Assembly: GCA_947172415.1 (NCBI GenBank)
Contig: OX359195.1
Location: forward strand, 6,547,501-6,611,500
Direction of reading: 5' to 3'
DNA from: Chondrosia reniformis
Taxonomy: Eukaryota; Porifera; Demospongiae; Chondrillida; Chondrillidae
Length of the DNA stretch: 64,000 bases
Positions 1 to 10,080 of this stretch are shown in pieces. Numbering within the stretch: position 1 is the stretch's first letter; each line of letters starts with the position of its first letter. The notes under the pieces were generated by a model that saw only the letters and a program-made list of their open reading frames with translations, made no database searches and was not told where the DNA came from. The position numbers were made by a program, and so were the translations under genes.

Positions 1-192
1 CAAAAGAATACATATACATAGAGACTAAAACACATAAGACTATGAGATTTAGGGCAAACCTAATATGTTGTTCAATCTGTGAGTCTCTAATCTGTTTGAG
101 AGCACATACATACGTATATAATGTGCATCAATGTGACCAGTATTCAATTAGTAGTTCCTGTCTATTAACCTTTTTAATGCTACCATTGGCAG

Positions 193-573
193 GGGTAATT
201 CAGCAACAACTCGCGGTACAGCATTTGTGGTATATGAGGATATCTTTGATGCAAAGAATGCATGTGAGCATCTTTCTGGATTCAACGTCTGCAACCGATA
301 TCTGGTAGTTCTCTACTATCAACCACATAAGGTTGGTTGTCATAGCAATGATGATGTAACAATTGTTCTATGTCATCATCTCTATAGTTTATCTTATTAT
401 TTAAAAATAAATGATCTATCATTAATTGTGTCATCTACTGTTGTCTGTAATATAAAAGTTATCATCTTGTGGACACAAAAATGTAGGCATTCAAGAAAAT
501 GGATAAGGAGTCAAAGAAGGAAGATCTTGATAAGCTCAAGGCAAAGTATGGTGTGGATGTTGACAAAAAATAA
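193..573 (+). CDS. SF3B6: SF3B6 (SF3b14/p14), 3' part, two exons
   Basis: Encodes the C-terminal part of the small RRM protein of the SF3b complex, which sits at the branch-point adenosine in the U2 snRNP. Exon 193-331 reads from the middle of the RRM ([16 protein letters not shown], then [17 protein letters not shown]), and exon 487-573 gives the conserved tail ([20 protein letters not shown]) and a TAA stop. The intron 332-486 has GT and AG ends and phase 0. The first base, 193, completes a codon from an upstream exon outside the window, so the N-terminus is missing here. Bases 1-192 are the preceding intron. The match to the family is close to residue-by-residue. MARS2 starts 94 bp after the stop, on the same strand. 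Confidence 0.93.
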
Positions 574-667
574 CACTCGGGCTCAACTTTATCTTTCTTG
601 TGACTGCATGTGTGTAACCTTTCGTAACTATTTTTGGGGAAATCCCTTATAAGCTGTACTCATAAAT

Positions 668-3600
668 ATGGCCGTCCCTAGGCTGCTAAAAAGGTGCTCC
701 TTCGTTACGACGCCGATTTTCTACGTGAATGCTGGTAAGAGCGTATCGGATCCGGGTATAATCTAACTGCGGCCCGGAGACGGCTTATTCGGACTGTTGA
801 CTATACTTTTACCTGTATATATCAAACAGCCCCTCATATAGGCCACCTGTACTCGGCAGTGCTGGCTGATGCTCTACACAGATGGAACGTACTGAAGGGT
901 GCCGATAGCGCTATATTCTGTACTGGAACAGACGAACATGGTATTAAGGTATACGAAAAGATCTGTTAGCTGACGTGTGTGGGTGTGGTTGACAGTGAAG
1001 GAGGTGTGACTGAGTGAGACCAATTAATAGTAGAGACCTTTTTGTTTCATTCAGTGTATTTGTACATTTGCGTTGGATATAGTCACCAGCTAGATTTAAT
1101 TCCCATGCAAATTGAGGAACATAGTATTTTAATGATGAGGTATCTATAAACCATCGGAGGAAGATAAATTAAACCAGAAAATACAATTACCAATACAGAT
1201 AGGATATTTAGCAGTATCTGATTATCTACTAAACTGACTATATGTATAAATTATAACAACACTATTATCTGATATAGGCATATGTGTAGTGTATTCTTAC
1301 AATGGTTTTGTAGGTACAAAAGGCTGCATTGGCAGCTGGAATGGAGCCTAGGGCATACTGTGATATGGCATCTCAAAAGTTCAAGGTACGTATTCCAGTC
1401 TACCACCATTTCATCTAAGCATCCATTGGCAGGGCTGCATAGAGGGGGGCCCTTAGACTTTTGGGAACCCCCTAAACTGCTTCGACACCCTCATAGCATT
1501 GCCCCCCTAAATTTTGAAAATTTTCATATTGCCCCCTCTGGCCCCTACAGCCCTGACTAGTTTACTGATTGGCTTACTCTTGTGAGCTAACTAGACTTGA
1601 ATAACCAAAGCTTGCTCCCAAGTAGGAGTGGTAGATGTTGTTTAATAAATGTGTCATTTATGTATTAAGGACCTGTTTAATAAGAGTAACATACGCTACA
1701 CTGACTATATAAGAACAACAGAAGAGAGGCACTTAACAGCTGTTAAGCACTTTTGGGTAAGCCCACATATAATGTCTTTCTTGACTAATATTTGAATTCA
1801 CTTCTTTCTTAATACTTAGAATACATTACTCAATGGTGGTCACATTACCATGGGAACATATGAAGGATGGTACTCAGTGACTGATGAAGCATTCATACCT
1901 GACCGCGAGGTACCTCGGCAGTGGGGCCAGATGGAACTCTTCTACACTAATTTTTTTTAATGGTTGCTAGGTTGCAGGAATGAAGGAATCTGGCCAGACA
2001 CTGGAATGGTCTTCAGAAAAGAATTACATTTTTCAACTTGAGCCTTTAAGAGAGAGACTTAACTACTGGTTGAATCAGAACCCTTCCCGTGAGTATAATA
2101 TGTTGCTGTATGCGTCACGGTACATATATTCAAGAGGCCACACCTGAAGTTTGTTAGATGGTCATTATCAGCTTCAATTATGACTAGACCTGTAATAGTG
2201 AAGGGTCTGCATTAAATTAATAGTTTTAATCATGTGACCCATAACCATCTACTCACTGAACGTAATGAAGGTGAATAATGAATGTACAATATTTGGAATC
2301 CTAAATTAAAATAGATCAATTTAATTTAGATTGTCCATAATGCAAAGAGAGTTTTCTTTTCCTTGCTCAGCTGTGTACCCAAGTATAGCACAATCTCAGG
2401 TACAAAGGTGGATTGATGAGACTCTCCCTGATGTCTCTGTATCCAGACCATGCTCAAGGCTCCATTGGGGAATCCCCGTCCCCAGTGACCCTACACAAAC
2501 TGTGAGTCAACTGTACATACATACATACAGTTGTGTTATTGTGAATCACTTTTGATAAATCACCCATTTTTCAATAGGAACCTGATATCTTGGTACAGTA
2601 CGTATATAGCACATTTCTACATTTCATTCTAATTCCAATGCTGGGTCAAATCTTTATTGTTGTTATTAGCATTTGATATTTGCCTGTGACTGTTAAGGTT
2701 CCAGCATGTCCTGCTCCCCCTGGTATAGATCTACGTATGGCTGGATGCTTTGGTGAACTATCTCACAGTTGGAGGCTATCCCAGTGAAGGATTCACTTGG
2801 CCAGCTACAGTTCACATAGTCGGAAAAGATATCCTGAGGTAAGAAAAGTCCCTCGAAAAACTAAGGGTAATACCAAGTCTCCCTCCCTAATCTGTCACTA
2901 CTTATTCCAAAGATCACTTCCTGTTTTGTCTTAGATTACTCATACTATTGTATTAACTTCTCTGCATTACCTATCCATGTAAAGGTTCCATGCAGTGTTC
3001 TGGCCTGCATTTTTAATGGCAGCGGGTCTGGACCCACCAGACCAAGTGATCAGCCACTGTCATTGGATGATAGATCATTTCAAGATGTCAAAAAGCCGTG
3101 GCAATGTGGTAGATCCATTTAGAGCGTTGGATCACTTTGGAGTGGATCAGTTGAGATACTTTCTGTTGAAAGAGGGATCACTTCATCATGATGGAGGTAC
3201 AGATTTACCCTACCTACATATGTGTACTAAGATTTAGACTTAATTGGTCTACTTATAGGCGCTAGACTACTACAGTATTATGAAAGGGTTAATTGCGCTA
3301 TTGTCTGCGGTTCTTTAGACAACTTTGTCATCTTGGATGACTAGGAGGTTATCACTGGTTGTCATCAATAGGACTTTGGTCTCTCAGCCAAGATAAGATC
3401 ATAATACCTATGGGACTATAACTCATTCATTAACGAAAAACTTTAATCATTTCTTGTTACCAAATTTTCTGACTACATGTGCTTTAGTCACTTGATATTA
3501 ACCTTTTGTCCTTCTCTAATACAGACAAGCACTAGTTTGACCTTGCTGTATATATGTAGATACTTCTGTCCTTCTATATTCTATTCTTGCCATTATGTTG

Positions 3601-4761
3601 TGATGTTTTAATAATATTGTATGTTTTAAATTCTTTAGATTACTCTGAAAGAAGGTTGGCTACACTGTTAAATGCAGACCTGTCAGATACTCTTGGGAAC
3701 CTGTTATTACGTGCGATTGGTCACAGAGTCCATCCAGGAAATGGAAATGTGACATTTTCCCCAAAATTCTTGGAACTCTCATCTGCTCGAGGGTAAACAG
3801 CCTTTGATATGTGTAACTCATGTTTCATTTACCTAACTAAACATATAAAATGCTTTAATGTTGAATGGTCTTGCCAAAATTCTTCCCATATACTTGAAAT
3901 TATTGACTATATTTATGACTGTATAATCCAGTAATCCAGTATGTAAGGTGATTACTGTACAATTTGGAAGCTTAGATTGGATTTTGAGTGAGCACAAATT
4001 TGACCCCTGCAGCTTCCTCAAAGAAGATCAATTGTTTCTTGAAAATCTCACATCTTTGGTTGAACATGTATCTTCATGCTATGATGATTGTGAATTCAGT
4101 AAGGGTATATCATTAATAATGGAACAGCTGCATCAGGTTTGTGATATGTATGTACATAGATATACACATTATACTGTATGTACATAGATATACACATTAT
4201 ACTGTATGTACAAATTGATCCCAAATCTTTTGAATGGTACAACTTTCGACTCTTTGAGTTGAATATTTTGACAGTCTCTCTTACGAAGACCATCATATTC
4301 TAAATGTTCAACCCAAAAATTTAAACCAAAATGTACTTTTAGATACACTCAACGGGTCGAAATATGTATATACCATCCAAAAGATAAACTGTATCACTAC
4401 CTCTCCATCAGTGTGTTACAGTAAGTCTATTCTTTTTCTCATTGAACAGACCAATAGGTTCATTGATAGACACAAACCATGGCAACTGATCAAGCAGTCA
4501 GTACATGGACAGCTCCTAGAATCTGTCTTGTTTATATCCTTGGAGAGTATCAGGTTGTGTGCCGTGCTGTTATGGCCAGTGATGCCATCCTCAATGGAGG
4601 CAACTTTGGAAAGGTTGGGATTGAACCAGATACCCACGAAAATGGACTTTGCTAACAAGTTAGGCAACTGTGAAAATGAAGTGATGTGGATTTCAAACAT
4701 CAAGCTAGCAAAGGAAAAGTCTGAATTTATCATATTCAACAAAATTTCATCAATACAATGA
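668..4761 (+). CDS. MARS2: Mitochondrial methionyl-tRNA synthetase, 12 exons
   Basis: Class I aminoacyl-tRNA synthetase that charges mitochondrial tRNA-Met. Exons: 668-734, 830-948, 1314-1385, 1670-1756, 1820-1909, 1971-2088, 2371-2501, 2729-2838, 2985-3196, 3639-3792, 4013-4136, 4450-4761; 531 aa with all phases closing. The ATP-binding HIGH motif is in [10 protein letters not shown] (exons 1-2), the TGTDEHG loop follows, and the KMSKS loop is FKMSKSRGN in exon 9. The WLDALVNYL and GKDILRFHA segments are typical of MetRS. Length fits the short mitochondrial form without a zinc-binding or EMAP extension. The start ATG lies in an ATATGGCCG context. The last exon has a near-identical second copy 4.4 kb downstream. 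Introns 4 to 11 are short; introns 9 and 11 contain dispersed repeats. Confidence 0.93.
3240..3425. repeat. Dispersed repeat, family C, copy 1 (MARS2 intron)
   Basis: About 180 bp in the MARS2 intron between exons 9 and 10. It resembles 14515-14690: both hold GTCATCTTGGATGACT, then GGAGGTTATCACT and, later, a GGTCTC followed by CCAAGAT. The inner GTCATC...GATGAC is itself palindromic. Probably a non-autonomous mobile element; no coding capacity is seen. Confidence 0.55.
4215..4400. repeat. MITE-like inverted repeat, family B copy (MARS2 intron)
   Basis: Lies in the last MARS2 intron. Left end reads ATCTTTTGAATGG and the right end ACCATCCAAAAGAT, an imperfect inverted pair, with CTCTTTGAGTTGAATA and a partly complementary TACACTCAACGGGT between them. 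The same end motif occurs at 29669-29873 and 53435-53650. Confidence 0.5.
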
Positions 4762-5219
4762 CTTTATTCTGTGGTCCAGTAGTCATTTCTTGTTTCCCCC
4801 TAAATGAACTCTATACGTAAACTTTAAGAATTTTACAATCTTGTTATCTCAAATAGTGTAGTGAAAAGTAACAAAAATGTACTTTTTTTATAAAATTGTA
4901 TGTACACATATAATCTTTCTGCAATTAAATTTAAAAGGATCAGTGAATGACTATATAGCCATAAAAACAACTCATTCAAAAGTCAAATTATAAGAGCATG
5001 CTACACAGTAAGTTAATTAGCTCTGTCAAATTAACAACTTTATGAAAACAATCCACAGACATACACACAATCTGCATTTCACAAAATAGCTGGAGACACC
5101 TCAATATGCTACAGAATGAAAATGCATGCATGAAATATAAGGATGCAATTTTACATTTCAAAGGTGACTTAACTTGAGAAAAATAAATCTTGAAACTAGT
5201 CATGTACTTCTCTCAGCAC
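4762..5219. other. AT-rich spacer downstream of MARS2
   Basis: Contains the MARS2 3' flank. The first 100 bp (to about 4862) is also present after the duplicated exon at 8.8-9.3 kb. No open frame with recognisable protein similarity was seen on either strand. Confidence 0.6.
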
Positions 5220-5850
5220 AACTCATGTAGAGTTGCCCCAGGGCACACCACGAGGAGGTGAAAGTACATCGTGCCCCACCCCACAGCGTTGACACTAACT
5301 ATTGTGTAACAGAAGCTGTAACTGCGCAGTAATCTGCACTCATGGAGTTACTAGCCATGACATAGGAATCGATCAGCGTTAGCCTCACTTTCAGCCTATG
5401 CCAAGTCCGACCCTCCCGAACCGCAAACTGCCCCAATGAGAATCAGTGCGTTGCCACACCTTTAACTCCTCAGGATCGGATGACGTCCTTGAAGTGGGGA
5501 CTGGCGAAACAACTGCCCAAATCAGGTGTCGACAACCGACTTCAACTTACATAGTTACGTGATCACCTCAATCTCCGTGCCGTCAGACCCCAGCCGAAGC
5601 CAGAGCTAGTGAGGACCAATCCCAAGCACCAACCCTCCCACTGAGTTCCTGATCAGATTGCATATCCAACGTGACACCAGGCCGCATTCTCAGCTCGCTG
5701 GCGGAGCCGAGGGGAATCCTGGGTCTACTTGTCTAGCGCTCCGAACAGGACTACTCGGGATAAGGAAAGACCACCGTCAGGCACAGAAACTTTAGCAACC
5801 TCACGCGTCAAGTAAGCCACTGGGGGTAAACTGAGGTTTTTCACACCTCG
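5220..5850 (-). ncRNA. GC-rich ORF-free island; candidate non-coding RNA
   Basis: About 630 bp of visibly higher GC than the surrounding AT-rich sequence, with no open frame of 60 codons in it. On the minus strand it is preceded by CATATAAAAG (5859-5868), a TATA-like box, and by a CRE (TGACGTCA, near 5925) and an E-box (CACGTG, near 5914), so the strand is a guess from those sites. I could not match it to SRP, RNase P/MRP, 7SK, snRNA, rRNA or tRNA. It could instead be an old mobile-element fragment. Confidence 0.25.
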
Positions 5851-5858
5851 CCATCTTT

Positions 5859-6000
5859 TATATGGCTGCATTCCATTTTTCCCGCGCAAAGTCCAAATTA
5901 GGAAATTCCGGTCACGTGTTTAGATGACGTCAGCCTAAATTATAGTTTCTTCGCTAAGAGATTTTCACACTTTCGCAATAGATATAAAATGGCTGTCGAA
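5859..6000. promoter_or_regulatory. Promoter-like segment with CRE, E-box and TATA-like boxes
   Basis: Within about 140 bp: CCATATAAAAG (minus-strand TATA-like), TCACGTG E-box, a full palindromic TGACGTCA CRE, and GATATAAAATGG on the plus strand. The ATGGCT that follows the last motif opens a frame of only 22 codons, so no coding gene is called on the plus strand. The cluster suggests a bidirectional start region for untranslated transcripts. Confidence 0.35.
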
Positions 6001-6059
6001 ATGCTAACTGTCAAAATTGAAGAGATGCGCGCGCGAGAACAATCGTCATCGCAGTAACT

Positions 6060-8760
6060 GGTGAATTTGAGAAGTTTACAAATTTATGATGCATTAAGGA
6101 GTCGCCTGTTGAACCTCTCCGAAGTTTTTCTTAATCACACGCTAATCACAGTTAAACGTTAATAAATCTGTAAAACGATAATGCGATGAAGCAGAGGTTT
6201 GTGAAATGTAAATTTAATTAGAATTAGTTTACTAGAGTTGGGTAAAAGAGGTATTTCTGCTGGGAACTATTACAAAGCTCGTACGTAGGTTTCCCAAAGT
6301 ATAGGAAGAAAATCTATTCTTTTCATTCATGTCAAGCATATCTAAGTTGTTTAGGTTATTCACAATGAGATTTTACAAACCAACTCTGCCCCCTCTATCA
6401 GCTTTATACCACTAATAATTATTGGTCAGATTTACAAAGACAAGTTTCACTTGAGTGGTAATTGAATTACATGATAACAAACATGCACCCTGAAAAATGC
6501 TCAAAGAACTATCTGTGACAGTTCATAGCTGTATAATACCTAGAGCTTCATAGGAGTACCTAGACCAAGATAAGGTTAGTGTCTACAGAGACAAAATATG
6601 GGAAGAAACAGGACAACAAGAAGAGATGAGTAGCAGTAGAGTGACAAAGAAAGTGCTCAACGGTGAGATCCCAGGAAAACGCCCCTAGAGGAAGACCCAG
6701 AAGGAGATGGATAAATAACTTTGAATAATTATTAACATTGTTCATAGATACAGGAAATTTTTCTATGCTAGTATAGTTAGAAATATTAAACTCTGTCCGT
6801 AGAAAACTCTATATTTTGTTTGTTTGTAATCAGGGCGACCTCCCACTTGGGAGATAAAACCCTTCATCTTGTTTTGATTGATTTGATTGATTGATTGAAC
6901 AGGACAACAACTACAGTAAGAGGCCAATGGCAAAACCATCTCTCATCAGAGTCATAAGGACTTCTAGTGCGAGGACTAGATATCTTCTTGAACTTTGAAT
7001 GGTGTCAGCCCTCATCGCCTTCATCTTCTCTTTTTAGGTTTATTATATTCCTTTCCTGCATCCCCACATTACATGGCTCCAGAAGTCCCAAGGGGAACAT
7101 TGAAATAGGTGATGTGAGGTTACACAAGCTAAAATGTATATATTTATCTTAGCGAACATACTTAATATAAAATGATGTTTAACATAAAACATTAACGTTA
7201 AACAGAGTTAATGTATGGAGCGCTACGTCAATGGGCAAATTTTATAGTTAAATAAGGGGAATCAGCAAGGAACATGGCTGCCATTTGGCGCTGCTATATA
7301 CTAGGGCCATACTATATAGAGATATACACAGCTATACAAAGAGATATAAATCAATTACTGTATTTGAACACAAAAAATGCAGCTGCATCTCTTACATAGC
7401 AACGTTAACATTAGAAACCTCAGTAACAGTTTTCTAAGCAAGAAATCCCACCCATCCCACCCATCTAATTCTCAATACAGGGTTATGCATACATACAGGT
7501 TGTAAGCCAAGGCTTTCCAGGTATATATATAGGTATTTGGGTATAGATGCAGGCATATACAAAATGGGCTCAAATATATATATACATATATAGGTAGGCA
7601 AGCCAGAATATGTTGTTGGAGGGGTAATTTCTCTATTAATTTATGGTATGACAAGTAGTATATATTCTTATTATATTTTCAATTCACATGCATGTTGACA
7701 GTTAAGGTTAAGCTTTATCTTCATACTCTGTAGTTATACTTTATGGTCCCAGGCATGTCATTAAGTTATTGCATTTGCTCTTGAGACTTTATTGTAGTTT
7801 TGGAATCCTTGCCAGGTTCCAGGGTTCGCGTTCTCCATCATTTTGATGTGATCAGGCCAATGAATGGGTGTGCAGTATGCGGTTAGCACCTTAACCCCAA
7901 AGCTTCTAGGGGTGGTAAATTTATGCTTGAAGCGGTCACCCTCTTACCTGGTAGGTATACGGTATAGGCTGGGAACCTGAGCATGGACACTTCTATAGGC
8001 CAGACTCTAGTTATTTCAAAGGATGCCTGTTGCTCTCAGGCACAGGGTGTCGTATACATAGGTACATTCATATTGTATGGCCATGCCTAAATAGATCTAC
8101 AGTCCTTAAAGTATTTGCACCCGGTGCACTTCTCTCGTCACATTTGGGAGTATTTTGATAAATAGCATGGCTGGCTTTAAAGGTAAGGGGTGCACCAGCA
8201 ATGGCAACTCCTAAAAAACAGTGTTTAGTTGACATACTGCATACCCTGGCCTTCCGCCAGCTCAATGCATAGATATGCATAGGCTAAAAGGTTTTCCAAC
8301 CCTGGTACGTGGCAAGGAAGGTGGAAACAGGTGTGCATTAGAGCTTCAAGTTACGGGTCAAGGTAGGTGTAGGCATTGATCAAGTGGAATACATTAATGA
8401 AGTAGTGAAGAAGAAGAGAAGTAAAGGAGAAACTTCTTGTATCCTCATCTAAAGCTCTCACTAGGTTTAGTACCCTATGTTGCATGTAAGAAAAATGGTC
8501 CGTGTGATTTTTCATGAGCCTGTGTTACTTATACGTATATTAACACTGAACAATATTTGTTGCTAACCACTCCATGCAGTTCCAGAGATGTACTGTTTTA
8601 ATCAGCTCAAGTGGATATGCAAGCAGAGATGATAGATATGTGTATAAGGCATTGGCTGAAGAATGCAGTATGTCTATAATAGTATGCCATTAGGTTGAGG
8701 TACATTGATCATTACTGACCTGCTAAATTTAATAATCTTTAAAACATCCATTTAAAGGTA
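6060..8760. other. Non-coding stretch, mostly unassigned
   Basis: No frame with recognisable similarity. A moderately GC-richer part at about 7800-8350 differs in texture from its flanks but carries no convincing ORF. A family A dispersed repeat lies near 8396-8500. The stretch sits between the MARS2 gene and the duplicated MARS2 exon, so part of it may have arrived with, or caused, that duplication. Confidence 0.5.
8396..8500 (+). repeat. Dispersed repeat, family A copy
   Basis: Carries AGAAGAAGAGAAG, CTTGTATCCTCATC, AAAGCTCTC and AGGTTTAGT, the diagnostic string shared with copies at 24225, 26215, 58890 and, inverted, 26930, 41880 and 60430. SINE- or MITE-like; no coding capacity. Confidence 0.55.
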
Positions 8761-8823
8761 CTTTTCGGATATTTAAAATGAAAGGTTTATTCTATAAAAT
8801 TTACAATACTTTCCTTTATGAAA

Positions 8824-9270
8824 ACAGTAAGTCTATTCTTTTTCTCATTGAACAGACCAATAGGTTCATTGATAGACACAAACCATGGCAACTGATCAAG
8901 CAGTCAGTACATAGACAGCTCCTAGAATCTGTCTTGTTTATATCCTTGGAGAGTATCAGGTTGTGTGCTGTGCTGTTATGGCCAGTGATGCCATCCTCAA
9001 TGGAGGCAACTTTGGAAAGGTTGGGATTGAACCAGATACCCACGAAAATGGACTTTGCTAACAAGTTAGGCAACTGTGGAAATGAAGTGATGTGGATTTC
9101 AAACATCAAGCTAGCAAAGGAAAAGTCTGAATTTATCATATTCCACAAAATTTCATCAATACAATGACTTCATTCTGTGGTCCAGTAGTCATTTCTTGTT
9201 TTCCCCTAAATGAACTCTATAATATGTAAACTTTAAGAATTTTACAGCATTGTTATCTCTAATAGTGTAG
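8824..9270 (+). pseudogene. Partial MARS2 duplication: copy of intron end plus terminal exon
   Basis: Repeats 4428-4862 almost base for base, starting at ACAGTAAGTCTATTC and including the intron end, the splice acceptor ATTGAACAG, the whole 312-bp last exon (8856-9167) with its TGA, and about 100 bp of 3' flank. Only a handful of differences are visible; three change residues (Gly to Arg, Glu to Gly, Asn to His) and none breaks the frame. There is no upstream MARS2 exon between 4.8 and 8.8 kb, so it cannot encode a synthetase alone. It is either a dead fragment, an alternative last exon for MARS2, or an assembly duplication. Divergence is low enough to imply a very recent origin. Confidence 0.85.
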
Positions 9271-9284
9271 AGTATTTACAGGTT

Positions 9285-10080
9285 TTAGAATGTACCAAAG
9301 AAGATGCCATGCAGATAATGCAACTCTTTATAAATATTTAAGATGTTTTTGATGCAGAAGGTCAAGTAGAGAATGTGTTCTACGAAGTTTTCCAATTGGA
9401 TCTGGAAGTGTAAAGTAGGAGCTATTTGCTGTACTGGAATATATATTCCTAGTAAAATAAACAGTTGGAATAATTTGCAACTGTCAGCAGTAATTAATAT
9501 GAAGTACATATAATCTCAATTTCATCATTAGATCATACATCTTGAGCTCCATGCATATGTATGTCCTTAATTAATGCCAGGAAGAACTCGTTGCTTGCTG
9601 TAATCACTATTAATGTATACTTTGTATCAAGTGAACCAGGACTCTACCAAAGTATGTGGTTGGAAGCCATGTCTGTTGAGTAACAAAGTGGTAAGGTGAA
9701 AAATGTTAAGGGTAGAAATGTCTCACCTTACAATTCAGTTCTCTGTCTGTAAACAACTTAATATGCTCATACAGGGCTACGTACGTGTGATAGTTATAAT
9801 ACTTTGGTAGTTTATTCTTCACAAAAGGATAAAATTGATGGTGCTGCAATTGGCAGCTTTTACATAAATAATGGAGCTAGTCATATAATATGTTTTCGTG
9901 GTTATGTAAGTAAGGAATAGGTTTCAACACTATTTATAATATGTAATAGCTGTCAATTTTAGTGCCTTCATTTAAAATTCTTCTACGTATATACGTATGT
10001 TATGTTAGATAATATTATATATATGTGTGCTACTGTTTGATCTCACCCATTTAAACCTTTTAAATAAGAGAACAGGTTTG
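9285..10080. other. AT-rich upstream region of the multicopper oxidase
   Basis: No gene seen. Repeated TACGTA/ATACGTAT motifs occur near 9980-10010 just ahead of the oxidase start. A frame opening with GTG at 10026 joins the oxidase frame but a eukaryotic start at the ATG at 10081 is preferred. Confidence 0.5.

Noticed and set aside
5992-6060. Small protein starting ATGGCTGTCGAAATG
   Set aside because: Stops after 22 codons with no usable GT donor before the stop.
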